From the NCBI RefSeq assembly GCF_019285775.1, contig NZ_CP079105.1, positions 1,860,001 to 1,924,000 on the forward strand: a stretch of DNA of 64,000 nt. Reading direction: 5' to 3'. The notes under the pieces were generated by a model. The model did no database searches, was not told the DNA's origin, and saw nothing but the letters and a program-made list of their open reading frames with translations. Of the stretch, positions 54,538 to 62,461 are shown piece by piece (position 1 is the first letter of the stretch; every line of letters begins with the position of its first letter). The translations under genes and the position numbers were made by a program. This DNA is from Skermania piniformis. GTDB taxonomy: Bacteria > Actinomycetota > Actinomycetes > Mycobacteriales > Mycobacteriaceae.

Positions 54538-56583
54538 GTGACCGCGCCTGCCGTGCAAGCTCGCATCGAATCCGTCCTCGTGCCGGCCGGGACGACCGCG
54601 GGCGCGGCCGTGCGGGAGGCGGGGCTGCCGCTGAAGGGTCCGGGAACCGTAGTCGTGGTGCGGGATCCGGACGGCCGACTGCGCGACCTCGGCTGGGCGC
54701 CGGGGACCGACGTCGAGGTGGAACCGGTCGCGGCGGACACCGAAGCCGGGCGCAGCGTGATCCGACATTCGGCCGCGCACGTGTTGGCCCAGGCGGTGCA
54801 GCAGGAATTCCCGGAGGCGAAGCTCGGCATCGGGCCGCCGATCACCGACGGCTTCTATTACGACTTCCAGGTGGAGCGGCCGTTTACGCCGGACGATCTG
54901 GCGAAGCTGGAAACTCGGATGCGCAAGATCGTCAAGGGCGCGCAGCGGTTCTCCCGTCGGGTGACCGACGCCGAGTCCGCGCAGTTGGAGCTGGCGAACG
55001 AGCCGTTCAAGCTGGAGCTGATCGCCGACAAAGCCGGGATCGACGATCCCGAGGTGATGGAGGTCGGCGGGTCCGAGCTGACCATCTACGACAATCTCGA
55101 CCCGCGTACCGGGGAACGGATATGGGCCGACCTGTGCCGGGGTCCGCACCTGCCGACGACGAAGTTCATCCCGGCGTTCAAGCTCACCCGCAGCTCGGCG
55201 GCGTACTGGCGCGGTGACCAATCCCGCGAGGGATTGCAGCGGATCTACGGCACGGCTTGGGAGTCGACCGACGCGCTGGACGAGCACCTGCGGCTGCTGG
55301 CCGAGGCCGACAAGCGGGATCATCGTCGGCTCGGTCAAGAGCTCGACCTGTTCAGTTTTCCGGACGAGCTCGGCTCGGGCCTGCCGGTGTTCCATCCCAA
55401 GGGCGGGATCATCCGTAAGGAGCTGGAGGACTACTCCCGGCAGCAGCATGTGGCGGCCGGGTACCAGTTCGTCAACACCCCGCACATCACCAAGGGGCAT
55501 CTGTTCGAGGTCTCCCGGCACCTGGAGTGGTACGCGGACGGGATGTTCCCACCGATGCATCTGGATGCGGAGTACAACCTCGACGGCAGCCTGCGGAAGC
55601 CCGGCCAGGACTACTACGTCAAGCCGATGAACTGCCCGATGCACAACCTGATCTACCGCAGCCGCGGTCGCTCCTATCGCGAGCTGCCGCTGCGGATGTT
55701 CGAGTTCGGCTCGGTGTACCGCTACGAGAAGTCCGGGGTGATCCACGGATTGACCCGCGCGCGCGGCTTCACCCAGGACGACGCGCACATCTACTGCACC
55801 CGAGAACAGATGCTCGACGAGCTGTCGAACACCTTGCGGTTCGTGCTGGACCTGCTCGCGGACTACGGCCTGGACGACTACTACCTGGAGTTGTCCACCC
55901 GCAACCCGGACAAGTCGGTGGGCAGCGACGAGGTCTGGGACGCGGCCACCGCAGTCTTGCAGCAGGTGGCGGATGCGTCGGGGCTGCCCTTGGTGCCGGA
56001 CCCGGGCGGTGCGGCGTTCTACGGTCCGAAGATCTCGGTGCAGACCAAGGATGCGCTGGGGCGGAACTGGCAGATGTCGACGCTGCAGTTGGACTTCTTC
56101 GAGCCGGAGCTGTTCGGGCTGGAGTACACCGCTCCCGACGGGTCCAAGCAGCGCCCGGTGATGATCCACCGCGCCCTGTTCGGTTCGATCGAACGATTTT
56201 TCGGCGTCCTCACCGAGCACTACGCCGGTGCGTTCCCGGCATGGCTGGCCCCGGTGCAGGTGGTCGGGATCCCGGTCGCGGAGCCGCACACCGCGCACCT
56301 GGTCGAGGTGATCGATCGGCTGCGGGCCGTCGGCGTCCGCGCCGAGGTGGATACCGGCGACGACCGGATGCAGAAGAAGATCTTCAATCAGACCGCGCAG
56401 AAGGTGCCGTTCATGCTGCTCGCCGGTGAGCGGGACGTGGCAGCCGGCGCGGTCAGCTTCCGCTTCCGGGATGGCAGCACCGTCAACTCCGTGCCGGTGG
56501 GCGACGCGGTCGCGCTGATCGCGGACTGGGTGCGACGCCGTGAGAACACCTCGCCGACAGCCGAGACGGTGCAGCCGGGATGA
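54538..56583 (+). CDS. thrS: threonine--tRNA ligase
   Basis: 681-residue class II aminoacyl-tRNA synthetase. It has a TGS domain (about 1-65), the editing domain with [11 protein letters not shown] (Zn/His motif) and the SAD region. The catalytic core has [10 protein letters not shown] (Zn ligand Cys), motif 2 [28 protein letters not shown] (split here only for description) and motif 3 [11 protein letters not shown]. An anticodon-binding domain ends the protein. The start is GTG 54538 with AGGAG 8 nt upstream; TAGCAT at 54485-54490 is a possible -10. The short leader has no T-box. Confidence 0.96.
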   Translation: MTAPAVQARIESVLVPAGTTAGAAVREAGLPLKGPGTVVVVRDPDGRLRDLGWAPGTDVEVEPVAADTEAGRSVIRHSAAHVLAQAVQQEFPEAKLGIGPPITDGFYYDFQVERPFTPDDLAKLETRMRKIVKGAQRFSRRVTDAESAQLELANEPFKLELIADKAGIDDPEVMEVGGSELTIYDNLDPRTGERIWADLCRGPHLPTTKFIPAFKLTRSSAAYWRGDQSREGLQRIYGTAWESTDALDEHLRLLAEADKRDHRRLGQELDLFSFPDELGSGLPVFHPKGGIIRKELEDYSRQQHVAAGYQFVNTPHITKGHLFEVSRHLEWYADGMFPPMHLDAEYNLDGSLRKPGQDYYVKPMNCPMHNLIYRSRGRSYRELPLRMFEFGSVYRYEKSGVIHGLTRARGFTQDDAHIYCTREQMLDELSNTLRFVLDLLADYGLDDYYLELSTRNPDKSVGSDEVWDAATAVLQQVADASGLPLVPDPGGAAFYGPKISVQTKDALGRNWQMSTLQLDFFEPELFGLEYTAPDGSKQRPVMIHRALFGSIERFFGVLTEHYAGAFPAWLAPVQVVGIPVAEPHTAHLVEVIDRLRAVGVRAEVDTGDDRMQKKIFNQTAQKVPFMLLAGERDVAAGAVSFRFRDGSTVNSVPVGDAVALIADWVRRRENTSPTAETVQPG

Positions 56584-57149
56584 GCGACGGGCTGGTCGAC
56601 CGCAGCGCCGGAGAACCGGACCGGCTGGAACGGATCTGGACTCCGCATCGGATGACGTATATCACCGAAGCGGTCAAGCCGGCCGATGCGACCGGAGAAC
56701 CGTTCACCGACATCCCGAAGATGTCGGACGAGGACGGTTTGGTCGTGGCGCGGGGTGAGCTGGTCTACGCGGTGCTGAACCTGTACCCGTACAACCCGGG
56801 GCATCTGATGATCGTGCCGTACCGCCGGGTCGCCGGGCTGGAAGAGCTGACCGTCGCCGAGAGCAGCGAGCTGATGACGTTCGCGCAGCAGGCGATCCGG
56901 ACGATGAAAGCGGTGTCCCGGCCCGCCGGGTTCAACGTGGGACTCAATCTGGGCGGGGTTGCCGGCGGGTCCCTGGCTGATCACCTGCACCTGCATGTGG
57001 TGCCCCGATGGGGCGGAGACGCCAACTTCATCACCGTCGTCGGCGGGGTAAAGGTGATGCCGCAGCTGTTGCGTGACACCCGCGCACTACTCGCCGCCGC
57101 GTGGGAGACGACCGGCGCGGACCAGGCTCCGGACACAACGTCGGATTAG
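56580..57149 (+). CDS. HIT-domain protein, Ap4A phosphorylase type (Rv2613c-like)
   Basis: 189 residues. The HIT triad is [10 protein letters not shown] at about residues 134-143, and the N-terminal [18 protein letters not shown] stretch is typical. The related mycobacterial enzyme Rv2613c phosphorolyses diadenosine tetraphosphate, a side product of aminoacyl-tRNA synthetases, which fits its overlap (4 nt) with thrS. Gene order thrS-HIT-pgsA1-acyltransferase-pimA is conserved with Mycobacterium. Confidence 0.9.
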   Translation: MSDGLVDRSAGEPDRLERIWTPHRMTYITEAVKPADATGEPFTDIPKMSDEDGLVVARGELVYAVLNLYPYNPGHLMIVPYRRVAGLEELTVAESSELMTFAQQAIRTMKAVSRPAGFNVGLNLGGVAGGSLADHLHLHVVPRWGGDANFITVVGGVKVMPQLLRDTRALLAAAWETTGADQAPDTTSD

Positions 57150-57193
57150 GGCATTACAGTGAGCTCGCACTCGGGATGCGAGGAAGGTGTGCG

Positions 57194-57856
57194 GTGCTGA
57201 GCTTTTTCGGGCGCGACGCGGTGTCGAAGGTAACCGCGCCGCTCGGCCGGACGCTGGTGAACGTCGGCCTGACTCCGGACGCCATGACGTTGGTCGGCAC
57301 GGTCGCCACCGTGGCTGCCGCGGTGACCTTGTTCCCCACGGGGCACCTGTTCTGGGGCACCATGGTGATCTGGCTGTTCGTCATGTTCGACATGCTGGAC
57401 GGCGCGATGGCGCGGGCACAGGGCGGCGGAACCAAGTACGGTGCGGTGCTCGACGCGACCTGCGACCGGATCGCCGACGGTGCCATCTTCGCCGGGCTTA
57501 CCTGGTGGGCGGCGTATCAGGCGAACGACCGGACGCTGGTTGCGGCTACCTTGATCTGCTTGGTCACCTCGGCGGTCATCTCCTACGCGAAGGCCCGGGC
57601 CGAGGCGAGTGGGCTGTCCGCCGACGGCGGCCTGATCGAACGGCCCGATCGATTGATCATCGTGCTGGTCGGAGCCGGTTTGACCGGGATCGGCGACCAC
57701 TTCGGGGTCGGTTGGCTCGGCCACGCGATCGAGGTGGCGATGTGGGCATTGGCTGCGCTCAGCGTGGTCACCGTCGTCCAGCGGATGCTCGCGGTGCGCC
57801 GCGCCGCCGGTGCTCGGGATGTGCTCTCGGCCGCCCCGGCGAGCGACGGCCGGTGA
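57194..57856 (+). CDS. pgsA1: phosphatidylinositol phosphate synthase (CDP-alcohol phosphatidyltransferase)
   Basis: 220-residue membrane enzyme that joins CDP-diacylglycerol to inositol phosphate. The CDP-alcohol signature runs from FDMLDGAMARAQGGG to KYGAVLDATCDRIADG, with the Asp residues and the Gly in place. About six membrane helices. The start is GTG 57194 with AGGAAGG 6 nt upstream; an in-frame ATG at 57176 would place that site inside the gene. TACAGT at 57155-57160 may be a -10 element for an internal promoter. Confidence 0.93.
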   Translation: MLSFFGRDAVSKVTAPLGRTLVNVGLTPDAMTLVGTVATVAAAVTLFPTGHLFWGTMVIWLFVMFDMLDGAMARAQGGGTKYGAVLDATCDRIADGAIFAGLTWWAAYQANDRTLVAATLICLVTSAVISYAKARAEASGLSADGGLIERPDRLIIVLVGAGLTGIGDHFGVGWLGHAIEVAMWALAALSVVTVVQRMLAVRRAAGARDVLSAAPASDGR

Positions 57857-58809
57857 GCCCGTTGCCGGGATTCGGGCTGCGCGCGCGGGCCACCGACCTC
57901 GGCTATGGTGCCGGATGGCGGGCGGTGCGGCTGATGCCGGAGCGGATGGCGGCGGGGGCGTTTCGGGCGGGAGCCGACATCGCGGCCCGGCGGGAGAGTT
58001 CGGCAGCGGGGCGGGGCGAGGCCGGCCAGCTGCGGCGCAACCTCGCCCGAGTGCTCGGCCGACCCGCAGCCCAGGTACCGGACGAGCTGGTCCGGGATGC
58101 GTTGCGCTCCTACGCTCGGTACTGGCGCGAAGCCTTCCGCCTGCCGAGCATGGATCATGTCCGACTTGCGGCCGACCCACGGCTGCGGTTGACCGGGCTG
58201 GAACACCTCGACGCGGCGTTGGCACGGGGTCGCGGGGTGATCCTCGCGCTCCCGCACTCGGGCAACTGGGACATCGCCGGAATGTGGCTGGTGCAGCAGC
58301 ACGGACAGTTCTCCACGGTGGCGGAACGGCTCCGGCCGGAGTCGCTGTTCGAGCGGTTCGTCGCCTATCGGGAAAGTCTCGGGTTCGAGGTGTTTCCGCT
58401 CACCGGCGGCGAGCAACCCCCGTTCCAGCTGCTCGCCGAGCGGCTGCGGGCCAACCGCATCGTCTGCCTGCTCAGCGAGCGCGATCTCCAACGACACGGC
58501 GTTGCGGTGACCTTCTTCGACGGGCGGACCCGGTTCGCGGCCGGGCCGGCCCGGTTGGCCGTCGAAACCGGTGCGGCGCTACTGCCGGTGGGCTCCTGGT
58601 TCACCGACATCGCCGGTGAAGGCGAGGGATGGGGGTTCCGGGTCGGCGCACCGATCGACACCACCGGCGGGGTGCCCGCCGCTACCCAGCTGTTGGCCGA
58701 CGAGTTCGCCACCGACATCGCCGCACATCCGGCGGATTGGCACATGCTGCAACCGCTCTGGCTCGGTGATCTGACCGATGCCCGGCTGGAGCGGATCGGC
58801 GAGGGATAG
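57853..58809 (+). CDS. phosphatidylinositol mannoside acyltransferase
   Basis: 318 residues, LpxL/HtrB-like lysophospholipid acyltransferase fold. The catalytic HSGNWD (His-x4-Asp) is at about residues 135-140, and LSERD and RFAAGPARLA lie further on. By position and similarity (Rv2611c type) it acylates the 6-position of a mannose of phosphatidylinositol mannoside. GTG 57853 overlaps the pgsA1 stop by 4 nt; pimA follows after 18 bp. Confidence 0.92.
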   Translation: MSPLPGFGLRARATDLGYGAGWRAVRLMPERMAAGAFRAGADIAARRESSAAGRGEAGQLRRNLARVLGRPAAQVPDELVRDALRSYARYWREAFRLPSMDHVRLAADPRLRLTGLEHLDAALARGRGVILALPHSGNWDIAGMWLVQQHGQFSTVAERLRPESLFERFVAYRESLGFEVFPLTGGEQPPFQLLAERLRANRIVCLLSERDLQRHGVAVTFFDGRTRFAAGPARLAVETGAALLPVGSWFTDIAGEGEGWGFRVGAPIDTTGGVPAATQLLADEFATDIAAHPADWHMLQPLWLGDLTDARLERIGEG

Positions 58810-58827
58810 ATCGAGGTCGGGAGAAGT

Positions 58828-59955
58828 ATGAAGATCGGAATGGTGTGCCCGTACTCGCTGGATGTGCCGGGGGGCGTGCAAGCACATGTGGTCGATCTCG
58901 CCCAGGTGCTGATCGAGCGTGGGCATCGGGTCAGTGTATTCGCGCCGGCCGCCAAGGAGACGCCGCTGCCGGACTATGTCGTGTCCGCGGGGCGTGCGGT
59001 GTCCATCCCGTACAACGGGTCGGTGGCGCGGCTGTCCTTCGGTCCGACCGCCTACTCGCGACTGCGCGCCTGGATCAGCGGCAACGACTTCGACGTCCTG
59101 CATATTCACGAACCGAACGCCCCCAGCGTGTCCATGCTCGCGCTCAAGGTCGCCGAAGGTCCGATCGTCGCCACCTTCCACACCTCGACCACGAAGTCGC
59201 TGGTGTTGAGCACGTTCCAGGGGGTGTTGCGGCCCTACCACGAGAAGATCCGGGGCCGAATCGCGGTATCCGAGCTGGCTCGCCGTTGGCAGGTGGAAGC
59301 GCTCGGCTCGAACGCCGTGGAGATCCCCAACGGAGTGGACGTGCCGTTCTTCGCGAATGCGCCCCGGTTACCCGGTTACCCCCGGTCCGGACCGACCGTG
59401 TTGTTCGTCGGGCGCTACGACGAACCACGCAAGGGAATGGCGGTGTTGCTCGGCGCCTTGCCCGCCTTGGTCTCGCGCCATCCCGACCTGCAGGTACTGA
59501 TCGTCGGACGCGGTGACGAGGACCGGTTGCGCCGGGCGGCCGGCCCGCTCTCCGGGCATCTGCGGTTCCTCGGGCAGGTGACCGACGCGCGGAAGGCGTC
59601 GGCGATGCGGAGCGCAGATGTCTACTGCGCGCCGAACCTGGGCGGGGAAAGCTTCGGCATCGTGTTGGTGGAGGCGATGGCTGCCGGAGCGCCGGTCGTG
59701 GCGAGCGAGCTGGATGCATTTCGTCGAGTGCTGCGGGACGGGGCAGCGGGTCTTTTGGTACCTGTCGCCGACTCGGACCGATTGGCCGCGGCCGTCGATA
59801 CGATGCTGACCGATCAGCCGCGGCGGACCGAGCTGGTTCGGGCGGCCGGTCGGGCGGTCGCCGACTACGACTGGCCGGTGGTCGCCGAGCAGATTCTGCG
59901 AGTGTACGAGGCGGTTGCCGTCGGCGACCTGCACGTCCGCGCCGGCGCACGATGA
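58828..59955 (+). CDS. pimA: phosphatidylinositol mannosyltransferase PimA
   Basis: 375-residue GT4 glycosyltransferase (GT-B fold) that adds the first mannose from GDP-mannose to phosphatidylinositol on the inner face of the membrane. The N-terminal YSLDVPGGVQAHVVDLAQ holds the acceptor-site loop, TFHTSTTKS is the central interdomain stretch, and the C-terminal half has VGRYDEPRKGM and GGESFGIVLVEAMAAG (nucleotide-sugar Glu pair). ATG 58828 follows a GGGAGAAG site. Confidence 0.95.
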   Translation: MKIGMVCPYSLDVPGGVQAHVVDLAQVLIERGHRVSVFAPAAKETPLPDYVVSAGRAVSIPYNGSVARLSFGPTAYSRLRAWISGNDFDVLHIHEPNAPSVSMLALKVAEGPIVATFHTSTTKSLVLSTFQGVLRPYHEKIRGRIAVSELARRWQVEALGSNAVEIPNGVDVPFFANAPRLPGYPRSGPTVLFVGRYDEPRKGMAVLLGALPALVSRHPDLQVLIVGRGDEDRLRRAAGPLSGHLRFLGQVTDARKASAMRSADVYCAPNLGGESFGIVLVEAMAAGAPVVASELDAFRRVLRDGAAGLLVPVADSDRLAAAVDTMLTDQPRRTELVRAAGRAVADYDWPVVAEQILRVYEAVAVGDLHVRAGAR

Positions 59956-60977
59956 CGCTGTCGGCCGGGACGATCGCGCTCTTCACGCTGGTCGTGGTGC
60001 TGCTGGTCGGTTTCGCGGTCTGGGCGTATTCGGTGGCGAATCGGCTGGATCGGTTACACGTACGCGCCGACTTGGCCTGGCAGGCGCTCGAGTCGGCGTT
60101 GGGCCGGCGCGCCGTCGTGGCGAGATCGGTGGCATCGGCGGCGTCGACCGTCGACGCCGAGCGGTCCCGGCAGCTCGCTCGGCTGGCCGACCGCGCCGAA
60201 CGCGCGGATCGCAGCGACCGGGAGACCGTGGAAAACCAGCTCTCGGCCGGCCTGGCCGGAATCGACGTCGACGAGCTCCGTCCGCAGCTGGTCGGTGAGC
60301 TCGCCGACGCCGAGGCCAGGGTGCTGATCGGACGCCGGTTCTACAACGACGCCGTTCGCGACACCCGCGCGCTACGCAGCCGGCCGGTGGTTCGGGTACT
60401 GCATCTGGGTGGCACCGCGCCGACGCCGGCCTACTTCGAGATTGCCGAACGCGCGCCTTCGGTGCCCACCGGGCTCGACCTGGCCGACAACCGCACGGCC
60501 GCCCGAGTGCTGTTGCTGGATCCGGAGGGCCGGGTGCTGCTGCTCCGCGGGGTCGATCCGCGGCAGCCCGATGCGGCGTTCTGGATCACGGTCGGGGGCG
60601 GGGTGCTGCCCGGGGAGAACTTGCGTTCGGCGGCCGTGCGGGAGGTCTTCGAGGAGACCGGGCATCGTATCGACAACGCCGATCTACGTGGGCCGATCTG
60701 GCGGCGAGTGGCGGTGTTTCCCTACGACGGCGAGCTGATCCGTTCCGAGGAGCTCTTCTTCGCGCTCGCCACGCTGTCGTTCGAGCCGGTCTCGGCCCAT
60801 TTCACCGAGCTGGAGCGGCGCACGATCAGCGAGCATCGTTGGTGTAGCTCGGACGACATCGCGCGCTTGGTGGCAGCCGGTGAGCCGGTGTACCCGGACG
60901 ACCTCGACGAGCTGCTCGCCGAGGCGCGCGCGGCCGCCACCGCCGGTGCCGAACCCGAGGTCCGGACGATCCGGTGA
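59952..60977 (+). CDS. membrane-anchored Nudix hydrolase with LemA-like N-terminal region
   Basis: 341 residues. One membrane segment (about residues 6-28) is followed by a helical region (about 35-165) like that in LemA proteins. The C-terminal Nudix domain has the box GVLPGENLRSAAVREVFEETGH (21 or so residues, G-x5-E-x7-REVFEETG) at about residue 217. It would hydrolyse a nucleoside diphosphate linked to another moiety. It overlaps pimA by 4 nt, as the corresponding gene does in mycobacteria, so a link to nucleotide-sugar or lipid-linked metabolism is plausible. Confidence 0.9.
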   Translation: MTLSAGTIALFTLVVVLLVGFAVWAYSVANRLDRLHVRADLAWQALESALGRRAVVARSVASAASTVDAERSRQLARLADRAERADRSDRETVENQLSAGLAGIDVDELRPQLVGELADAEARVLIGRRFYNDAVRDTRALRSRPVVRVLHLGGTAPTPAYFEIAERAPSVPTGLDLADNRTAARVLLLDPEGRVLLLRGVDPRQPDAAFWITVGGGVLPGENLRSAAVREVFEETGHRIDNADLRGPIWRRVAVFPYDGELIRSEELFFALATLSFEPVSAHFTELERRTISEHRWCSSDDIARLVAAGEPVYPDDLDELLAEARAAATAGAEPEVRTIR

Positions 60978-61012
60978 CCGATCGATGCCGACCGTCTGTC
61001 GGTGCCCGGCGC

Positions 61013-61018
61013 TACGCT
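61013..61018 (+). promoter_or_regulatory. -10 element of the heptad-repeat gene, leaderless type
   Basis: TACGCT is followed by 7 nt and the ATG at 61026 without a ribosome-binding site, the spacing expected of a leaderless transcript. Confidence 0.45.
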
Positions 61019-61025
61019 TCCGAGC

Positions 61026-61364
61026 ATGAATACGGGGGAGACAGGGCGGGAAATCCGCCAGCTCGGTAACGATGTATACGCCATCTACGTGATGCTCGAC
61101 GGCATCACATCGACACAGACGGAACTGATCGCGACGCTCGCGCGACACTGGGTGATCCTGGCCACCCACACCCGGATGTTGGATGAGCACACCGCCAAGT
61201 TCGACGAGCACACCCGGACGTTGGATGAGCACACGGTGAAGTTGGATGAGCACACCGTGAAGTTGGATGAGCACACCGTGAAGTTGGATGAGCACACCGT
61301 GAAGTTGGATGAGCACACGGTCAAGCTCGACGAGATCCTGGACATCTTGCGGCATCCGGCCTGA
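61026..61364 (+). CDS. small coiled-coil protein built of seven-residue repeats
   Basis: 112 residues. The first 50 are non-repetitive (EIRQLGNDVYAIYVMLDGI). From about residue 52 the motif Leu-Asp-Glu-His-Thr-Val-Lys repeats seven times, then LDEILDILRHPA ends the protein. The seven-residue period with Leu and Thr/Val at the a/d positions predicts a parallel coiled coil. The repeats are also near-identical DNA, so copy number may vary between strains. Similar repeat proteins occur in actinobacteria and some are scaffolds, but I assign no function. No operon partner. Confidence 0.75.
   Translation: MNTGETGREIRQLGNDVYAIYVMLDGITSTQTELIATLARHWVILATHTRMLDEHTAKFDEHTRTLDEHTVKLDEHTVKLDEHTVKLDEHTVKLDEHTVKLDEILDILRHPA
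61179..61325 (+). repeat. 21-bp tandem repeat, seven copies, inside the coiled-coil gene
   Basis: Seven units of 21 bp, consensus ttggatgagcacaccgtgaa plus a final g. Units 4-6 (61242-61304) are identical, units 3 and 7 differ by one or two bases, and units 1 and 2 are the most diverged. The period equals seven codons, so copy changes keep the frame. Confidence 0.95.
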
Positions 61365-61427
61365 GCGGCGGGCCACTCATCCTCGACCGGCTATCGGTCG
61401 GCTGTGTTACGCCACCTACACTTGCGG

Positions 61428-61433
61428 GTCGCA
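61428..61433 (+). promoter_or_regulatory. -10 element upstream of pdxS
   Basis: TACACT is 54 bp before the GTG start of pdxS; an AGGAG ribosome-binding site is at 61477-61481. The predicted leader is about 48 nt. Confidence 0.4.
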
Positions 61434-61487
61434 GAGGTGCCGTCGCCGACGCGACACCCTTCCGAGTTGCCGACCCAGGAGTTCGCT

Positions 61488-62390
61488 GTGAGCACGTCCG
61501 AGACCAGCCAGACGACCGGTACCTCGCGGGTGAAGCGGGGCATGGCGGAGATGCTTCGCGGTGGCGTGATCATGGACGTGGTCACCCCCGACCAGGCGAA
61601 GATCGCCGAGGACGCCGGGGCGGTCGCGGTGATGGCTCTGGAGCGGGTGCCGGCCGATATCCGCGCCGAAGGTGGGGTGTCCCGGATGAGTGATCCGGAC
61701 ATGATCGACAGCATCATCGCCGCAGTCTCCATCCCGGTGATGGCGAAGGCGCGGATCGGTCACTTCGTCGAGGCGCAGATCCTGCAGAGTCTCGGCGTCG
61801 ACTACATCGACGAATCCGAAGTGCTCACGCCGGCCGACTACGCGCACCACATCGACAAGTGGCGCTTCACCGTCCCGTTCGTGTGCGGTGCGACGAATCT
61901 GGGTGAGGCACTGCGCCGGATCACCGAAGGTGCGGCGATGATCCGGTCCAAGGGCGAGGCCGGCACCGGTGACGTCTCGAACGCGACCACGCATATGCGG
62001 CAGATCCGCGCCGAGATTCGTCGGCTCGGCTCGCTGCCCGACGACGAGCTGTATGTCGCCGCGAAGGAACTGGCGGCACCGTACGAGCTGGTCCGCGAGG
62101 TGGCCCAGGCGGGTCGGCTGCCGGTCGTGTTGTTCACCGCCGGGGGAATCGCGACCCCCGCCGATGCCGCGATGATGATGCAACTCGGCGCGGAAGGCGT
62201 GTTCGTCGGCTCGGGCATCTTCAAGTCCGGCAATCCGGCCCAGCGGGCCGCCGCGATCGTGAAGGCGACGACGTTCCACGATGATCCGGATGTGCTGGCA
62301 GAGGTCTCGCGCGGACTCGGTACGGCAATGGTCGGGATCAACGTCGAGCAGCTTCCCGTCGATCACCGACTCGCCGAACGCGGCTGGTGA
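61488..62390 (+). CDS. pdxS: pyridoxal 5'-phosphate synthase lyase subunit PdxS
   Basis: 300-residue TIM barrel making pyridoxal phosphate from ribose 5-phosphate, glyceraldehyde 3-phosphate and ammonia. Conserved stretches are [34 protein letters not shown] (described in parts), [14 protein letters not shown] with a catalytic Lys, [11 protein letters not shown] and [20 protein letters not shown]. The ammonia-supplying glutaminase partner PdxT is not adjacent, where an antiporter is found instead. The start is GTG 61488 with AGGAG 6 nt upstream. Confidence 0.96.
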   Translation: MSTSETSQTTGTSRVKRGMAEMLRGGVIMDVVTPDQAKIAEDAGAVAVMALERVPADIRAEGGVSRMSDPDMIDSIIAAVSIPVMAKARIGHFVEAQILQSLGVDYIDESEVLTPADYAHHIDKWRFTVPFVCGATNLGEALRRITEGAAMIRSKGEAGTGDVSNATTHMRQIRAEIRRLGSLPDDELYVAAKELAAPYELVREVAQAGRLPVVLFTAGGIATPADAAMMMQLGAEGVFVGSGIFKSGNPAQRAAAIVKATTFHDDPDVLAEVSRGLGTAMVGINVEQLPVDHRLAERGW

Positions 62391-62449
62391 TCGGCCGCAC
62401 ATTCGCCCGAACAGCTCGGTTTGCGCAGGCGGACAACCGGGTTCGTCGA

Positions 62450-62455
62450 TAGGCT
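62450..62455 (+). promoter_or_regulatory. -10 element of the antiporter gene, leaderless type
   Basis: TAGGCT is followed by 6 nt and the GTG at 62462; no ribosome-binding site is present. Confidence 0.4.
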
Positions 62456-62461
62456 GCCCGC

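Noticed and set aside
61179-61325. CRISPR array
   Set aside because: The repeats are contiguous 21-bp units with no spacers and are in coding frame.
61085-61345. Minus-strand open frame with Cys-Ser-Ser-Asn-Phe-Thr-Val repeats
   Set aside because: It is the reverse reading of the 21-bp repeat array; the plus frame has a promoter, a proper start and a coiled-coil pattern.
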